Below, one piece after another: positions 23,199-32,372 of a DNA stretch of 34,798 nucleotides. A model generated the notes under the pieces. That model ran no database searches. It saw only the letters and a program-made list of their open reading frames with translations, and was not told where the DNA came from. The first letter of the stretch is position 1. Each line of letters opens with the position of its first letter. The position numbers were made by a program, and so were the translations under genes. Source of the stretch: Nitrospira sp. (lineage in GTDB: Bacteria; UBA9089; CG2-30-40-21; SBAY01); the NCBI GenBank assembly GCA_005239945.1, contig SBAY01000346.1:1-34798 (forward strand). Direction: 5' to 3'.

Positions 23199-24494
23199 TT
23201 AATTCCTTATCTTACGATAAAATTCAGAAAAGAGATAATAAGGTTTAGTAAGTATAATTAAAATATCCATTATTCCAGGTAGAGGGTCATCTATCGATTG
23301 AATATCATGTTTGATTTTTGGATAAAAAGTCCCAATAAATTCACATATTGCTTTAATTTTTTCTTTAATGCCTTTTCTATTAGAAAATAAAGAGGCTAAA
23401 ATCCACTGCAATTCAGCACCTAATAAACAACATTTAACTCCAATTTTATATTCGTTAATGAATATTTTTCCCCCTTTTCCAAAGGCTTGATAAGTTAAAT
23501 ATGGAAAATCTACACCTGCTTTGATAGCTAAAGGTAAAGCACCCCAGAATCTCCCATTAATTTCCATCAACTTAATCATACCTGTTTTATATTCCTGGCG
23601 CATCTCAACTTCACAAGGACCTTCCCAACCTATTTCTTCAAGTAATCGTAGAGTATATTCTTTAACCTTTGAATTTATCTCAACACTTTCCCGATAAACA
23701 CTTGCTCCACCAATAGGTGGATAAGCATGGATGACTTTATATTGAAATATTGCCAAAATCTCCTCCCTAAATCTAAAAACACAAATGGTTAATCCTTCTC
23801 CAGCACAAAATTCTTGAACCATTACAGGATAACCTTTTAAATCTTGCAAAGTCTTTATCAAAGATTCATATGAATAAATATATTTTATTTTAAAATCTCT
23901 CTTGATGTCTATTTTTTGTGTATAAACTCTATGAATGGGTTTAATTACTATAGGGAATGTATCAAATTCTTTTTTTAAATATTCTATATCAGGTAAGTCT
24001 TCATCAAGATAAATTGTTTTAGGAATAGGAATTCCCAGTTTTTGAGCTGTCTCCAAGGTTTTTTTCTTATCAAAAACCTTATCAAGTAATGAATAAGTTG
24101 GAATTAATAGTTTGGCATATTTTTCAATTTTATCCCTATGTTCATTCAGTAATAATAAAAGAGGTTCACTTATCGCTAGAATATAATTAATATTATTTTC
24201 CTGAATTATCTCTATCACCCTTTGAATATACTCTAATTCGTTTTCATTCCATTTGAAATTTGGCAATATAAATCCTTTTTTTAGATATTTAGAGAAAAAT
24301 CCAATACTGGTTCTACTTGAACCTATTCCATAGACATTTATTCCTCTTTTACCTAAAGAGCGAACAAGACTAAGTCCTATTCCTGTATTAATCGAAATAA
24401 TTAATATATTATCCGACGATTTATTAAATTTTACATGTCCATAATTATCATGGGATTCCTTTTCTATTTGGATTCTATTATTTTTATTTCTCAT
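23199..24494 (-). CDS. ATP-grasp ligase
   Basis: 431 residues. The N-terminal Rossmann-like region (ILIISINTGIGLSLVRSLGKRG) is followed by the ATP-grasp fold: FPIVIKPIHRVYTQK with the ATP-binding Lys, VMVQEFCAGEGLT as the adenine-binding segment, then CEVEMRQEY and LMEINGRFWGALPLA, where Glu/Asn bind Mg. This resembles carboxylate-amine ligases of the carbamoyl-phosphate-synthase-like group that are common in polysaccharide loci. The expected reaction joins a carboxylate to an amine through an acyl-phosphate. Coupling with the deacetylase that follows after 3 nt suggests a two-step change: removing an acetyl, then adding another acyl group. That pairing is inference. Confidence 0.85.
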   Translation of the reverse strand: MRNKNNRIQIEKESHDNYGHVKFNKSSDNILIISINTGIGLSLVRSLGKRGINVYGIGSSRTSIGFFSKYLKKGFILPNFKWNENELEYIQRVIEIIQENNINYILAISEPLLLLLNEHRDKIEKYAKLLIPTYSLLDKVFDKKKTLETAQKLGIPIPKTIYLDEDLPDIEYLKKEFDTFPIVIKPIHRVYTQKIDIKRDFKIKYIYSYESLIKTLQDLKGYPVMVQEFCAGEGLTICVFRFREEILAIFQYKVIHAYPPIGGASVYRESVEINSKVKEYTLRLLEEIGWEGPCEVEMRQEYKTGMIKLMEINGRFWGALPLAIKAGVDFPYLTYQAFGKGGKIFINEYKIGVKCCLLGAELQWILASLFSNRKGIKEKIKAICEFIGTFYPKIKHDIQSIDDPLPGIMDILIILTKPYYLFSEFYRKIRN

Positions 24495-24515
24495 ATTCTT
24501 CCCTTATCTTTTTCG

Positions 24516-24670
24516 TAAGGTTTCAGTAATCAGGTGTCAGGCATCAGCCTCCAAATACTCAACCTTGGAGAGAGTTCGAACGCTTACGGCAGAAAAGCAA
24601 GAGAAGTAAATTCATTCCCTACAACCTTGATTTCCCTGGTCCTACCTGATACCAGATTACTGAAACCTTA
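24516..24670. repeat. Long-armed inverted repeat between the GT4 and ATP-grasp genes
   Basis: TAAGGTTTCAGTAATC (24516-24531) and GATTACTGAAACCTTA (24655-24670) are perfect over 16 bp and extend to about 26 bp with two mismatches (GGTGTCAGG against CCTGATACC). About 103 nt separate the arms. No flanking target-site duplication is visible and the interior has no ORF, so I do not call it an insertion sequence. Confidence 0.8.
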
Positions 24671-24693
24671 CCTTGACTTTTGATTAATAGGTA

Positions 24694-25806
24694 CTATATT
24701 ACTTCCTTATATAATTTTTCATACGAATTTATCATCTTAGAAAAAGAAAATTCTGTCTTTATTCTTTTTTGTCCGGCAATGCCCATTTCTTTAGCTATTT
24801 CTGGATTTTTAATAAGTTTCATAATTGCCATAGCCAAAGTAGAACAATTTTCTGGTGGAACTAAAATACCAGTTACTCCATCTAACACTATTTCAGGATT
24901 ACCTCCAACATTAGTTGCTACTATAGGTAATCCGCAAGCCATTGATTCTAAAATACTGACAGATAGCCCTTCGCTAAAAGAAGGAAGCACAAAAATATCC
25001 ATTATTTTCAAAAAAGGTAAAACATTATCTACTCTACCTAAAAGTATTACCTTCCCCTCTAAATCTAATTCTTTTATTATAGATTCTAATTTATTTTTTA
25101 ATGGGCCATCCCCTACCAAAACAAACCTTATATCTGGATATTCATTAATAATCTCCCTGGCCGCATAGATGAGATTAGGATAATTCTTGATTGGGTCTAA
25201 TCTTCCAACACTACCTATAACAATAGTATCTTCTTTAAATCCTATTCCCTTTTTATTTTTATTTTTGTCTATGGGGAACTCAAATTCTTCAAGAGAAACC
25301 CCGGGATGAATACAAATAATCTTATCTGGGGATATCTTCGAAGTCTTAATTAGAGAATCTTTTAATTCCTCAGAGACTGTAACTAAATGATTAACCAAAC
25401 TTGAGATTAATCTACGACCTAAAATTTTTCTCCTCTTGAGATTATTTATTTCCCCAATATCTCTACCAACTTCTGTATGGATAATTAGAGGTATCCCCGC
25501 AAGTTTTGCGGCAACAATTCCATCAAATCCACTCCAGCCATAGGTATGGACCACATCAACTCTTTCTTTTTTAAAAAGTTTATATAGCTTTAGAGGAAGG
25601 AGATAATCCCCTTTCCCACGATAACACTCAAATATCTTTATATCTTTTCTTTTAATCCTTGTAGCTAATATCCCTGATTTTTCGATACAACAAATTGAGG
25701 AAATAAAAATATCCTGGTTGATTTCATTTATTAAATTTATAAGGATATTTTCAGCACCACCTATCCCAAGGCTATAAATGACATGCATTATATGAATTTT
25801 ATTCAT
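24694..25806 (-). CDS. GT4-family glycosyltransferase
   Basis: About 370 residues from ATG 25806, which has AAGG just upstream. A longer reading from 25896 would overlap the upstream gene by 14 nt and add an unusual basic N-terminus. The GT-B fold is clear: an N-terminal HVIYSLGIGGAENILINL, a central VGRLDPIKNYPNL, and the donor-binding SEGLSVSILESMACGLPIVA followed by GNPEIVLDG. It resembles the second sugar transferase of exosortase-associated loci (TIGR03088-like), by general impression. It is expected to add a sugar to the growing lipid-linked repeat unit on the cytoplasmic face. Confidence 0.88.
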   Translation of the reverse strand: MNKIHIMHVIYSLGIGGAENILINLINEINQDIFISSICCIEKSGILATRIKRKDIKIFECYRGKGDYLLPLKLYKLFKKERVDVVHTYGWSGFDGIVAAKLAGIPLIIHTEVGRDIGEINNLKRRKILGRRLISSLVNHLVTVSEELKDSLIKTSKISPDKIICIHPGVSLEEFEFPIDKNKNKKGIGFKEDTIVIGSVGRLDPIKNYPNLIYAAREIINEYPDIRFVLVGDGPLKNKLESIIKELDLEGKVILLGRVDNVLPFLKIMDIFVLPSFSEGLSVSILESMACGLPIVATNVGGNPEIVLDGVTGILVPPENCSTLAMAIMKLIKNPEIAKEMGIAGQKRIKTEFSFSKMINSYEKLYKEVI

Positions 25807-25882
25807 TTTAACCTTATACCCCCGTGCCTTGTCAACATTATTTTTGTGAGTTGAAGTTTTTCGGAATTTACCCTTTAGAGTT

Positions 25883-27436
25883 TCATTCGTTGCCATGAAA
25901 GACTAAAGCCTGACCTCCTGCCTTCAAACTTGATAAGGTAATAGATAGTTCTTCTATAAGTTTTGAATATCTCCTGAAAAGCCAAAATTCTATAGGAAAT
26001 TCATAAAAATTTAATTTAAACCTAATAGTTACTATTATCCTTAATATATATTTAATAAAATCTTTAAAACATTTTATTTTCATTCCTGATTTTCTTAATC
26101 TATAAGTCAAGATAAAATCAATTAAGTCTGCGAATTTTATTAATTTAATGGGAACTTCAACAAAGGATTTATGTCTTGATATATTTGCCCATTCCTCAAA
26201 ACTGTTAGGTTCTTGATATCCTGCCTTTTTACTTAAAAAATATAAGTTATTACCTGGATATGGGGTATAAAAGCCTTGAGAAAAACTACAATTTTTATTC
26301 TTTTTATCTATTGTCCTCATTAATCTTACATTATTTAGTATATCTTCATATATTCCTTTTATAGACATATTTTTGTTTTTAAAAGGGGTTCCAATTATAA
26401 AGGAAAATTGAATCCAAATATCATATTTTGCACATTGTTCAGATACAGCTACAATTTCTTCAAATGTAGTATTTTTATTCATTAATCTTAGGGTTTCATT
26501 ATCTCCTGATTCTGCTCCAATATAAACATGTTTAATCCCTGCCTTCTTTAATAAGATTAACTCATCATCTTTAAATCTTAATAATTGTTTTACAGTTGTA
26601 TCAATCATTCCAAAATTTAAAGAAATACCTTCTTCTAATAATCTTTCACATAATAGCAAAATCCTTTTTTTATCAACAAATACATTATCATCCCGAAATA
26701 AGATAGAATCTATATTATAGGTTTTTATTAAAAACTTAAAATCATTTATTATTTTATCTACCGAATTTCCGTACCATCTACGGCGATATATAACAGGTGT
26801 GCTACAAAATTGGCAATTATTTGGACAACCAATACTTGATATATAATCAATAGACCTTTGGCCAAATTCTGAAAATTGCAAATATTCAGTTCCCGAATAA
26901 ATAAATCGTTCTACATTAATTAAATGATATGGAAGGGAAGGAAGAAGTTTAATATCACATAATTGGCGATTGGGATTATGATATTTTTTGCCTTCTTTTT
27001 TATAACTTAATCCAGGAATGTCACTAACATCTTTATTTTCTACTAAAGCCCAAACCAATTCCTTGAATGTTATCTCTCCTTGACCTCTGACGATATAATC
27101 TACAAGTTCATGCTCAAGAGTCTGGTCCGTCATTATTGTTGGGTGCCAACCACCCCAAATCAAAGGTAAATCTGGGAAATTCTTTCGGACAGATTTAGCT
27201 ACTCGAAGAGATTCTAAAATATTTCTTCCGGTTAAACAGGTAAATCCTACACAAATCGCATCGCTACATTTAATTAATAGTTTTTCAGTAACATCCTCCT
27301 GTGGGGTAGAAACAAATATATCAATATCAAAATCCTGATGTAGAAATCTTGAGATAGATAATAAAGCAAATGGTAAAATCAATTGAGGATGTCGTTCAAA
27401 TTTAGGATTAAAAAGGATTATTCTTCTTTTTATCAT
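25883..27436 (-). CDS. B12-binding-domain radical SAM protein
   Basis: 517 residues. An N-terminal B12-binding-like domain (about 1-150: GFTCLTGRNILESLRVAK, IWGGWHPTIM, VRGQGEITF) is followed by a radical SAM core with the cluster-binding CPNNCQFC (CxxxCxxC) near residue 205 and an IGAESG-type segment (HVYIGAESGDNETL). The C-terminal third is basic and unassigned. Such enzymes methylate or rearrange unactivated carbons; in a polysaccharide locus a sugar- or lipid-modifying role is possible, but nothing identifies the substrate. It lies 16 nt after the O-antigen-ligase-like gene, in the same operon. Confidence 0.88.
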   Translation of the reverse strand: MIKRRIILFNPKFERHPQLILPFALLSISRFLHQDFDIDIFVSTPQEDVTEKLLIKCSDAICVGFTCLTGRNILESLRVAKSVRKNFPDLPLIWGGWHPTIMTDQTLEHELVDYIVRGQGEITFKELVWALVENKDVSDIPGLSYKKEGKKYHNPNRQLCDIKLLPSLPYHLINVERFIYSGTEYLQFSEFGQRSIDYISSIGCPNNCQFCSTPVIYRRRWYGNSVDKIINDFKFLIKTYNIDSILFRDDNVFVDKKRILLLCERLLEEGISLNFGMIDTTVKQLLRFKDDELILLKKAGIKHVYIGAESGDNETLRLMNKNTTFEEIVAVSEQCAKYDIWIQFSFIIGTPFKNKNMSIKGIYEDILNNVRLMRTIDKKNKNCSFSQGFYTPYPGNNLYFLSKKAGYQEPNSFEEWANISRHKSFVEVPIKLIKFADLIDFILTYRLRKSGMKIKCFKDFIKYILRIIVTIRFKLNFYEFPIEFWLFRRYSKLIEELSITLSSLKAGGQALVFHGNE

Positions 27437-27452
27437 AGGATATATCTTCTCC

Positions 27453-28820
27453 TTATATTTTTATAATATTTTTTAGCATTACAGTTAATCCTATTAAGTA
27501 ATATAAAACTTCCATACCTTCTACACTAATAAACATAGCACATATTAAATATCCATAAAAGGCACATTCTAACATATGGGTATGGTGGATAACCCAAAGA
27601 TTTTTATTGGAAATTTTAGTTTTTTTTCTTAAATCATGTAAATCCAACAATGAAATTCCTATTAATAAAAAAAAGAAAATTAACGCAGGGATGCCATTTT
27701 CTGCCGTCATTTCTATAAAGGCATTATGGGCTACTCGTCCAACATCTACTTGAGGATTATAAAGATCTGAAAGTAGTCCAAAATTATCTGGACCAACTCC
27801 TGTCAGTGGATAATCACGAATCATTCCAAATCCTGCCTGCCATGCTTCTATCCTTTCCATAGCAGACCCATCCTCTTTATAAGTAGAAATAGTACTCATT
27901 CTTAACCTATATTCCTCGGGAAGAATAAACGGCAGAAAAGGTATCAGGAAAAGACCGCACCCTAAGACTAATAATTTCATTTTATTATTTGCCTTCAGGA
28001 ACATAATTATCAAAACTCCAATCATTCCTAAAAAAGCTCCTCTTGAATAGGTACATATAATAGTCATAATTGTTGCTGGGAAAAATGTTAATATACATAA
28101 TTTTCTCCTGAGATTTAATTTATTTTCCGTTAAGAAAGGATAAAAAACAAAAGGAAGACCTATAACCATAATCATGCCAAAAAAGATGTTATCAGTTGCA
28201 AATTTACCCCCTATTCCACAAAGATATTTAGCTCCTGAAATATATGCCTTTGTTCCATACAATCCTAAAAAAGCAAATATAGCCGTAAAAAGCCAGACAG
28301 CACCTAAATATTGATTTTTCGACCTAATAAGGATAATACTAATAAAGTAGAAGATAAATGCCTTAGAATATGAATTCCATAGTCGGTAGAGAGCAACCTC
28401 TCGATTATAAGCAAAGATAGTTGAAAAAATCAAAATAGTCCAAAGTGCGATAATAATGGAATGTTGTTTAGTCCAAATAAAATTTAATTTAGTTTTTGCT
28501 ATGTAAAGAACTCCAACAATACCAGTAAATAAAATATTTATTAATGCCATTCTTGGATAATTACTCCAAACTAAAGTTTGCGGAGCTACAAGTTCAATTA
28601 GATAATACCCATATATACCAAAGAATGGATAAATAAACACAAAGACTAAATATATGGTAAGGAATGTAATAAGCAAGGCGTTACGTGGTGGGAAAAATAG
28701 AGTTAATAACCCTAACAATAAAGCGATAATAAAAAAGAATATTATGTTAGTAATTGGTAAACCTAAAGTCCTGCCCCAATTTTCTAAAACAATCATTTTT
28801 CCCTTAAATTCCCTAATCAT
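27453..28820 (-). CDS. O-antigen ligase/polymerase family membrane protein (Wzy/WaaL-like)
   Basis: 455 residues with about ten to twelve hydrophobic helices. The conserved periplasmic loop carries the family's usual features: RMSTISTYKEDGSAMERIEAWQ (start of the loop), MIRDYPLTGVGPDNFG and GRVAHNAFIEMTAENG. This family joins or polymerises lipid-linked oligosaccharides in the periplasm, or attaches glycans to proteins. A subset, the PEP_O_lig_1 proteins, is tied to exosortase loci, and this one may belong there. Its start overlaps the end of the flippase gene by 8 nt, so translation is coupled. Confidence 0.88.
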   Translation of the reverse strand: MIREFKGKMIVLENWGRTLGLPITNIIFFFIIALLLGLLTLFFPPRNALLITFLTIYLVFVFIYPFFGIYGYYLIELVAPQTLVWSNYPRMALINILFTGIVGVLYIAKTKLNFIWTKQHSIIIALWTILIFSTIFAYNREVALYRLWNSYSKAFIFYFISIILIRSKNQYLGAVWLFTAIFAFLGLYGTKAYISGAKYLCGIGGKFATDNIFFGMIMVIGLPFVFYPFLTENKLNLRRKLCILTFFPATIMTIICTYSRGAFLGMIGVLIIMFLKANNKMKLLVLGCGLFLIPFLPFILPEEYRLRMSTISTYKEDGSAMERIEAWQAGFGMIRDYPLTGVGPDNFGLLSDLYNPQVDVGRVAHNAFIEMTAENGIPALIFFFLLIGISLLDLHDLRKKTKISNKNLWVIHHTHMLECAFYGYLICAMFISVEGMEVLYYLIGLTVMLKNIIKI

Positions 28821-30285
28821 GTTTTGTTCCTTTTATATTATATTTATTCAGGATTTCCTTTAATTTATTCTTTTCTTCATCAGTATAAAAATTCAAATAG
28901 TATAAGACAATAAAAAAGCTTAATAAAAGTAGTCCTTTTAATGAAATAGAAATCAATAAAGAATGAGAATAAACTAAAAAAGAGAGTAGATATATTCCTC
29001 CTCCAACTAAAAACATTTTTAAAATTCTAGAAAATTCATATGGAATATAATATAATCTATTCGAAATAAAAAGGGTAATAAAAGTCATCAGGGAAAATGA
29101 GGCTATTTTAACATATCCTGCCCCCATCATCGCATACCTTGGTATAAGCAACCAACTTAGCAGTAAATTAGCCCCTGCGGTAATCCAACTAATAATTGGT
29201 AACCATTTAGTCTTTTTCTCAAGACGAATCCCTGTATCTAAACAATAGTTAAGACCCAAAAAGATATAACTGAATATAATCAAGGGAACTATTTTATATG
29301 CCTCAAAAAACTCTGGTGTAGTAATAATTTTTAGTACATCTTTGATAAGAACAGAAATAGAAAGTCCTAGAAATATCATCACAAATGCAAAATAAGTCAA
29401 TATTTTAGCATAAATCTGTTTAGCATTTTTTCTCTTAGATATATCAAATATAGCAGCAGACCAGATCAATAAAAATGGTTCTAATATTAAAACACTCACC
29501 ACCATCCCAAATTTGTATCCTAAGGCATAAAGACCTACAATATGCAAGGTAGAGAACCGCTTTAAAAAAAATCTATCTATAAAATGTAAGATATACATAG
29601 CAAAATTTGCTGGTATTAAAGGCATACTATAGGCCAACATCTCCTTTAATTTTTTAATTTCAAACTTGATTTTTATCCCTTTTAAAGTAAGCGGGATTAA
29701 AATTACAGCACTTATAGTATGAACCACTACCTTACTGTATAAAATACCTACTATCCCTATCTTTAATAAGACCACAAAATATATATTTAAACTAACTCCT
29801 AATAGCAATTCTAATATAGAAATAATTGTGAAAAATGTAGATTTCTCCTTTACTCTAATAAATGCAAAGGGGATATCTGAAATACCTCTCATAAACAAGG
29901 CACAAAACAATATCATAAAAAGGGAAGAATATATTTTTGTACCACAAACAAATTCGGATAAATCTTCTTTAAAATTGAGTAATATTATCAGGCAAATTAA
30001 ACTACATGTACAGGAGGAAATAATAGCCGTACTAATTACAGCATCCTTATCTTTTGGATTATCATAATAATGATAAAATCTAAATATTGCCCAAGAAAGT
30101 CCCAATGCCATAACTTCCATAACCACAAAGCCTGCCAACTCCATTAATTCTAATACTCCATAATCAGTAGGGGTTAAGTATCGTGTATAAACAGGTATCA
30201 TTAAAAACCCAATAACCTTACGCAAGACACTTCCACTACCATATACAAGAGAATGCTTAAGTAATCTTTTTATTTCTTGAAACAT
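28813..30285 (-). CDS. Polysaccharide flippase, Wzx-like (MOP/PST superfamily)
   Basis: 490 residues with about 12-14 membrane helices. It starts LLKHSLVYGSGSVLRKVIGF and continues with MIPVYTRYLTPTDYGVLEL, the pattern common to Wzx/RfbX flippases that carry undecaprenyl-linked repeat units across the inner membrane. ATG 30285 has AAGG about 7 nt upstream. The 3' end overlaps the ligase/polymerase gene by 8 nt, which pairs export with polymerisation in one unit. The C-terminus is hydrophilic and Lys-rich. Confidence 0.92.
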   Translation of the reverse strand: MFQEIKRLLKHSLVYGSGSVLRKVIGFLMIPVYTRYLTPTDYGVLELMELAGFVVMEVMALGLSWAIFRFYHYYDNPKDKDAVISTAIISSCTCSLICLIILLNFKEDLSEFVCGTKIYSSLFMILFCALFMRGISDIPFAFIRVKEKSTFFTIISILELLLGVSLNIYFVVLLKIGIVGILYSKVVVHTISAVILIPLTLKGIKIKFEIKKLKEMLAYSMPLIPANFAMYILHFIDRFFLKRFSTLHIVGLYALGYKFGMVVSVLILEPFLLIWSAAIFDISKRKNAKQIYAKILTYFAFVMIFLGLSISVLIKDVLKIITTPEFFEAYKIVPLIIFSYIFLGLNYCLDTGIRLEKKTKWLPIISWITAGANLLLSWLLIPRYAMMGAGYVKIASFSLMTFITLFISNRLYYIPYEFSRILKMFLVGGGIYLLSFLVYSHSLLISISLKGLLLLSFFIVLYYLNFYTDEEKNKLKEILNKYNIKGTKHD

Positions 30286-30306
30286 AAATTAGCCTTACTT
30301 CTAAAT

Positions 30307-31011
30307 TTATTCCTCTTCCTTATCCCAGTATTCCTCTTTTAAAATAGCCTTTTCTAAATCATCCATCGCTCCAATATCAACCCAATCTTCTTTTATATGG
30401 TAGGCAGAAACTTTTTTATTCACTTCAATTAATTTATTAATAAGATGTGGAATTCCATAAAAGGTATTATTGGGAATAAATTCTATAATCTCAGGATTTA
30501 ATACATAGATTCCTGATGAGATAAAATAATTATGAGTCGGTTTTTCTTCTATATTAGAGATTAATCCATTTTCCATAGTATTAATAACCCCATAAGGCAC
30601 TTGTACGTTATAAGAAACTACCCCTACCGTCATTTCAACCTTTTTAATGAAGTGATAGTCCATTATCGTTTTAAAATTCAACTTAGTTAGAATATCCCCA
30701 TTTATGACTAAAAATGGATTTTTATCTACATCAGAAATTAATTTTAGAGATCCTGCTGTCCCTAATTCCTGTGGTTCTTTAATATAAGAAATATTAACCC
30801 CAAAATTTGACCCATTCCTAAAATAAGCCTGAATTAATTCTGCTTTATATCCTACAGTTAAAATAATATCGTTAAATCCTGCTTTATGAAGTTGTCCAAT
30901 AATGATCTCAAGAATAGGCTTTTTACCAACAGGCAATAAAGGTTTAGGGATAGAGTAAGTTAAGGGTCGTAACCGTTTCCCTAAACCACCAGCCATAATA
31001 ACTGCTTTCAT
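30307..31011 (-). CDS. Sugar-phosphate nucleotidyltransferase
   Basis: About 234 residues from ATG 31011, preceded by GAGG; a longer reading from 31041 adds ten residues before the conserved start. The activating-nucleotide motif AGGLGKRLRPLTYSIPKPLLPVG is present in two adjacent parts (GGLGKRLRPLT, then PKPLLPV), along with EPQELGTAGSL and the metal-binding VINGDIL. It makes an NDP-sugar from a sugar 1-phosphate. A mannose-1-P or glucosamine-1-P guanylyltransferase type is most likely by resemblance; the base and sugar cannot be fixed by eye. It lies just before the flippase gene and after a 370-nt gap holding two inverted repeats. Confidence 0.88.
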   Translation of the reverse strand: MKAVIMAGGLGKRLRPLTYSIPKPLLPVGKKPILEIIIGQLHKAGFNDIILTVGYKAELIQAYFRNGSNFGVNISYIKEPQELGTAGSLKLISDVDKNPFLVINGDILTKLNFKTIMDYHFIKKVEMTVGVVSYNVQVPYGVINTMENGLISNIEEKPTHNYFISSGIYVLNPEIIEFIPNNTFYGIPHLINKLIEVNKKVSAYHIKEDWVDIGAMDDLEKAILKEEYWDKEEE

Positions 31012-31111
31012 ATATTTTACCTCACTCATATAATATAGCACTTATTAATCGAAACTTGACATAAAGCAGATAAATTTAACTATCAACGGTCGATTCAGCG
31101 AATAATTTTTA

Positions 31112-31209
31112 CCACAAAGGCACGAAGATACAAAGGTTCACTAAAATATACATCTAATTATCCGTTTAAGGGGTTAAAAATTCTCTTTGTGCGTCTTAGT
31201 ACCTTTGGG
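31112..31209. repeat. CACAAAG-type imperfect inverted repeat
   Basis: The left arm CCACAAAGGCACGAAGATAC (31112-31131) pairs imperfectly with the CTTTGTGCGTCTTAGTACCT region (31186-31205). The core CACAAAG-CACAAAG spacing is like that of the repeat at 8605-8680, so the two are likely members of one family at distant sites. It lies in the gap between the SDR gene and the nucleotidyltransferase gene. Confidence 0.6.
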
Positions 31210-31290
31210 TCAGATTCTTTAAGTTTTTTCATGCCTGCCTGAACGATTACCTTTTTTCAATAGTAAAGATTTGCCTAATAACTGCTATAT

Positions 31291-31368
31291 GTAGCGAGTA
31301 GAGGGTAAAGAGAAAAAAATAGGCAGCTAGTGATATTCTCTTTCCTCTCTACCCCCTCTACTCACTAC
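31291..31368. repeat. Second inverted repeat in the SDR-nucleotidyltransferase gap
   Basis: GTAGCGAGTAGAGGG (31291-31305) pairs with CCCTCTACTCACTAC (31354-31368) with one mismatch, and AAAGAGAA pairs with TTCTCTTT (31336-31343). It sits directly after the stop codon of the SDR gene (31383) and could end that transcript, although no U-tract follows. Confidence 0.7.
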
Positions 31369-31382
31369 TCTTTTTTAACCTC

Positions 31383-32372
31383 CTATATGTTATAAATAAA
31401 CGGCTTATAAAGCGAGATGAACTCGGAAATCCATTCAATGGTTTGTTTTAAACCTTCTTCTAAACTAACTTTAGGTTCCCAATTAAGTAAATTTTTGGCT
31501 TTAGAGTTATCTGCCCATAATCTTTCAACCTCACTATCTACGGGTCTGATTCTCGTGGCATCAAATGAAAATTTAACCTTTCTCCCAATTAATGAAATTA
31601 TCTTCTCCGCTAATTCTCCCATACTAATCTCAAAATTAGAACCAATGTTGATGATTTCAAATACCGACCTGGGTGATTCAGCAATTTTTATAAATCCTTC
31701 AATGGTATCTTTTACAAATGTAATATCTCTGGTTGGATGGGTAGCGCCAATAAAGACTGTGTCTTGAGTTAATGCTTGCGTAATAATAGTTGGGATAACT
31801 GCTCTTGCTGATTGCCTTGGGCCATAGGTATTAAATGGTCTAATAATAGTTATGGGCAGTCCATAGGAACGATAGAAACTCTCAGCAATCATATCTGCCC
31901 CTATTTTACTTGCTGAATATGGAGATTGACCTTGAAGAGGATGTTTTTCATCAATTGGAACATATTGAGCTGTCCCATATACCTCACTTGTGGATGTGTG
32001 AATAATCTTTTCTATTCCCTTTTCTTTAGCGGCATTGAGAACATTTAAGGTTCCAAAAATATTGGTTTCTATTACTTCATTAGGATGGATATAAGAATAA
32101 GGGATGGCAATTAGGGCCCCTAAGTGAAAAACAATTTCTATTTTTTCCATAGCCTTATTTATGGCGTCACTATCCCTTAAATCTCCCTGAATTATTTCTA
32201 TTTTTTCTTTAATCTGTGGGGGAATAATCTCTATAAGTCCATAATTTCCCCTTGAATTATATCTCACAAAAACTCTTACATCAGCCTCCAATTCTACCAG
32301 TCTTTCCGTTAAATGACTTCCAATAAATCCACCCGCCCCTGTTATTAATACCTTTTTACCCTTCCAGTCCAT
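31383..32372 (-). CDS. NAD-dependent sugar-nucleotide 4,6-dehydratase/epimerase (SDR, LegB-like)
   Basis: 329 residues. The nucleotide-binding GAGGFIGSH is at about residues 12-20; the catalytic Ser-Tyr-Lys set appears as STSEVYG and YSASKIGAD (YxxxK); NTYGPRQSARAVIP and the C-terminal NLLNWEPKVSLEEGL are typical of the extended SDR family. The overall pattern, including RVFVRYNSRGNYG after the first fold, resembles LegB-type NDP-GlcNAc 4,6-dehydratases. It follows the other SDR gene with a 28-nt overlap and has a strong AAAGGAGG SD inside that gene. The product is probably a 4-keto-6-deoxy sugar nucleotide for the polymer. Confidence 0.85.
   Translation of the reverse strand: MDWKGKKVLITGAGGFIGSHLTERLVELEADVRVFVRYNSRGNYGLIEIIPPQIKEKIEIIQGDLRDSDAINKAMEKIEIVFHLGALIAIPYSYIHPNEVIETNIFGTLNVLNAAKEKGIEKIIHTSTSEVYGTAQYVPIDEKHPLQGQSPYSASKIGADMIAESFYRSYGLPITIIRPFNTYGPRQSARAVIPTIITQALTQDTVFIGATHPTRDITFVKDTIEGFIKIAESPRSVFEIINIGSNFEISMGELAEKIISLIGRKVKFSFDATRIRPVDSEVERLWADNSKAKNLLNWEPKVSLEEGLKQTIEWISEFISLYKPFIYNI

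Noticed and set aside
24516..24670. Possible insertion sequence or MITE with terminal inverted repeats
   Set aside because: The arms are good, but there is no target-site duplication and no transposase; left as an inverted repeat.
24680..25168. 162-residue open frame on the + strand
   Set aside because: It lies wholly opposite the GT4 gene, has no SD or family motifs, and reads like the complement of a real coding frame.
31417..31767. 116-residue open frame on the + strand
   Set aside because: It overlaps the well-supported SDR gene on the other strand; no recognisable motif or promoter.
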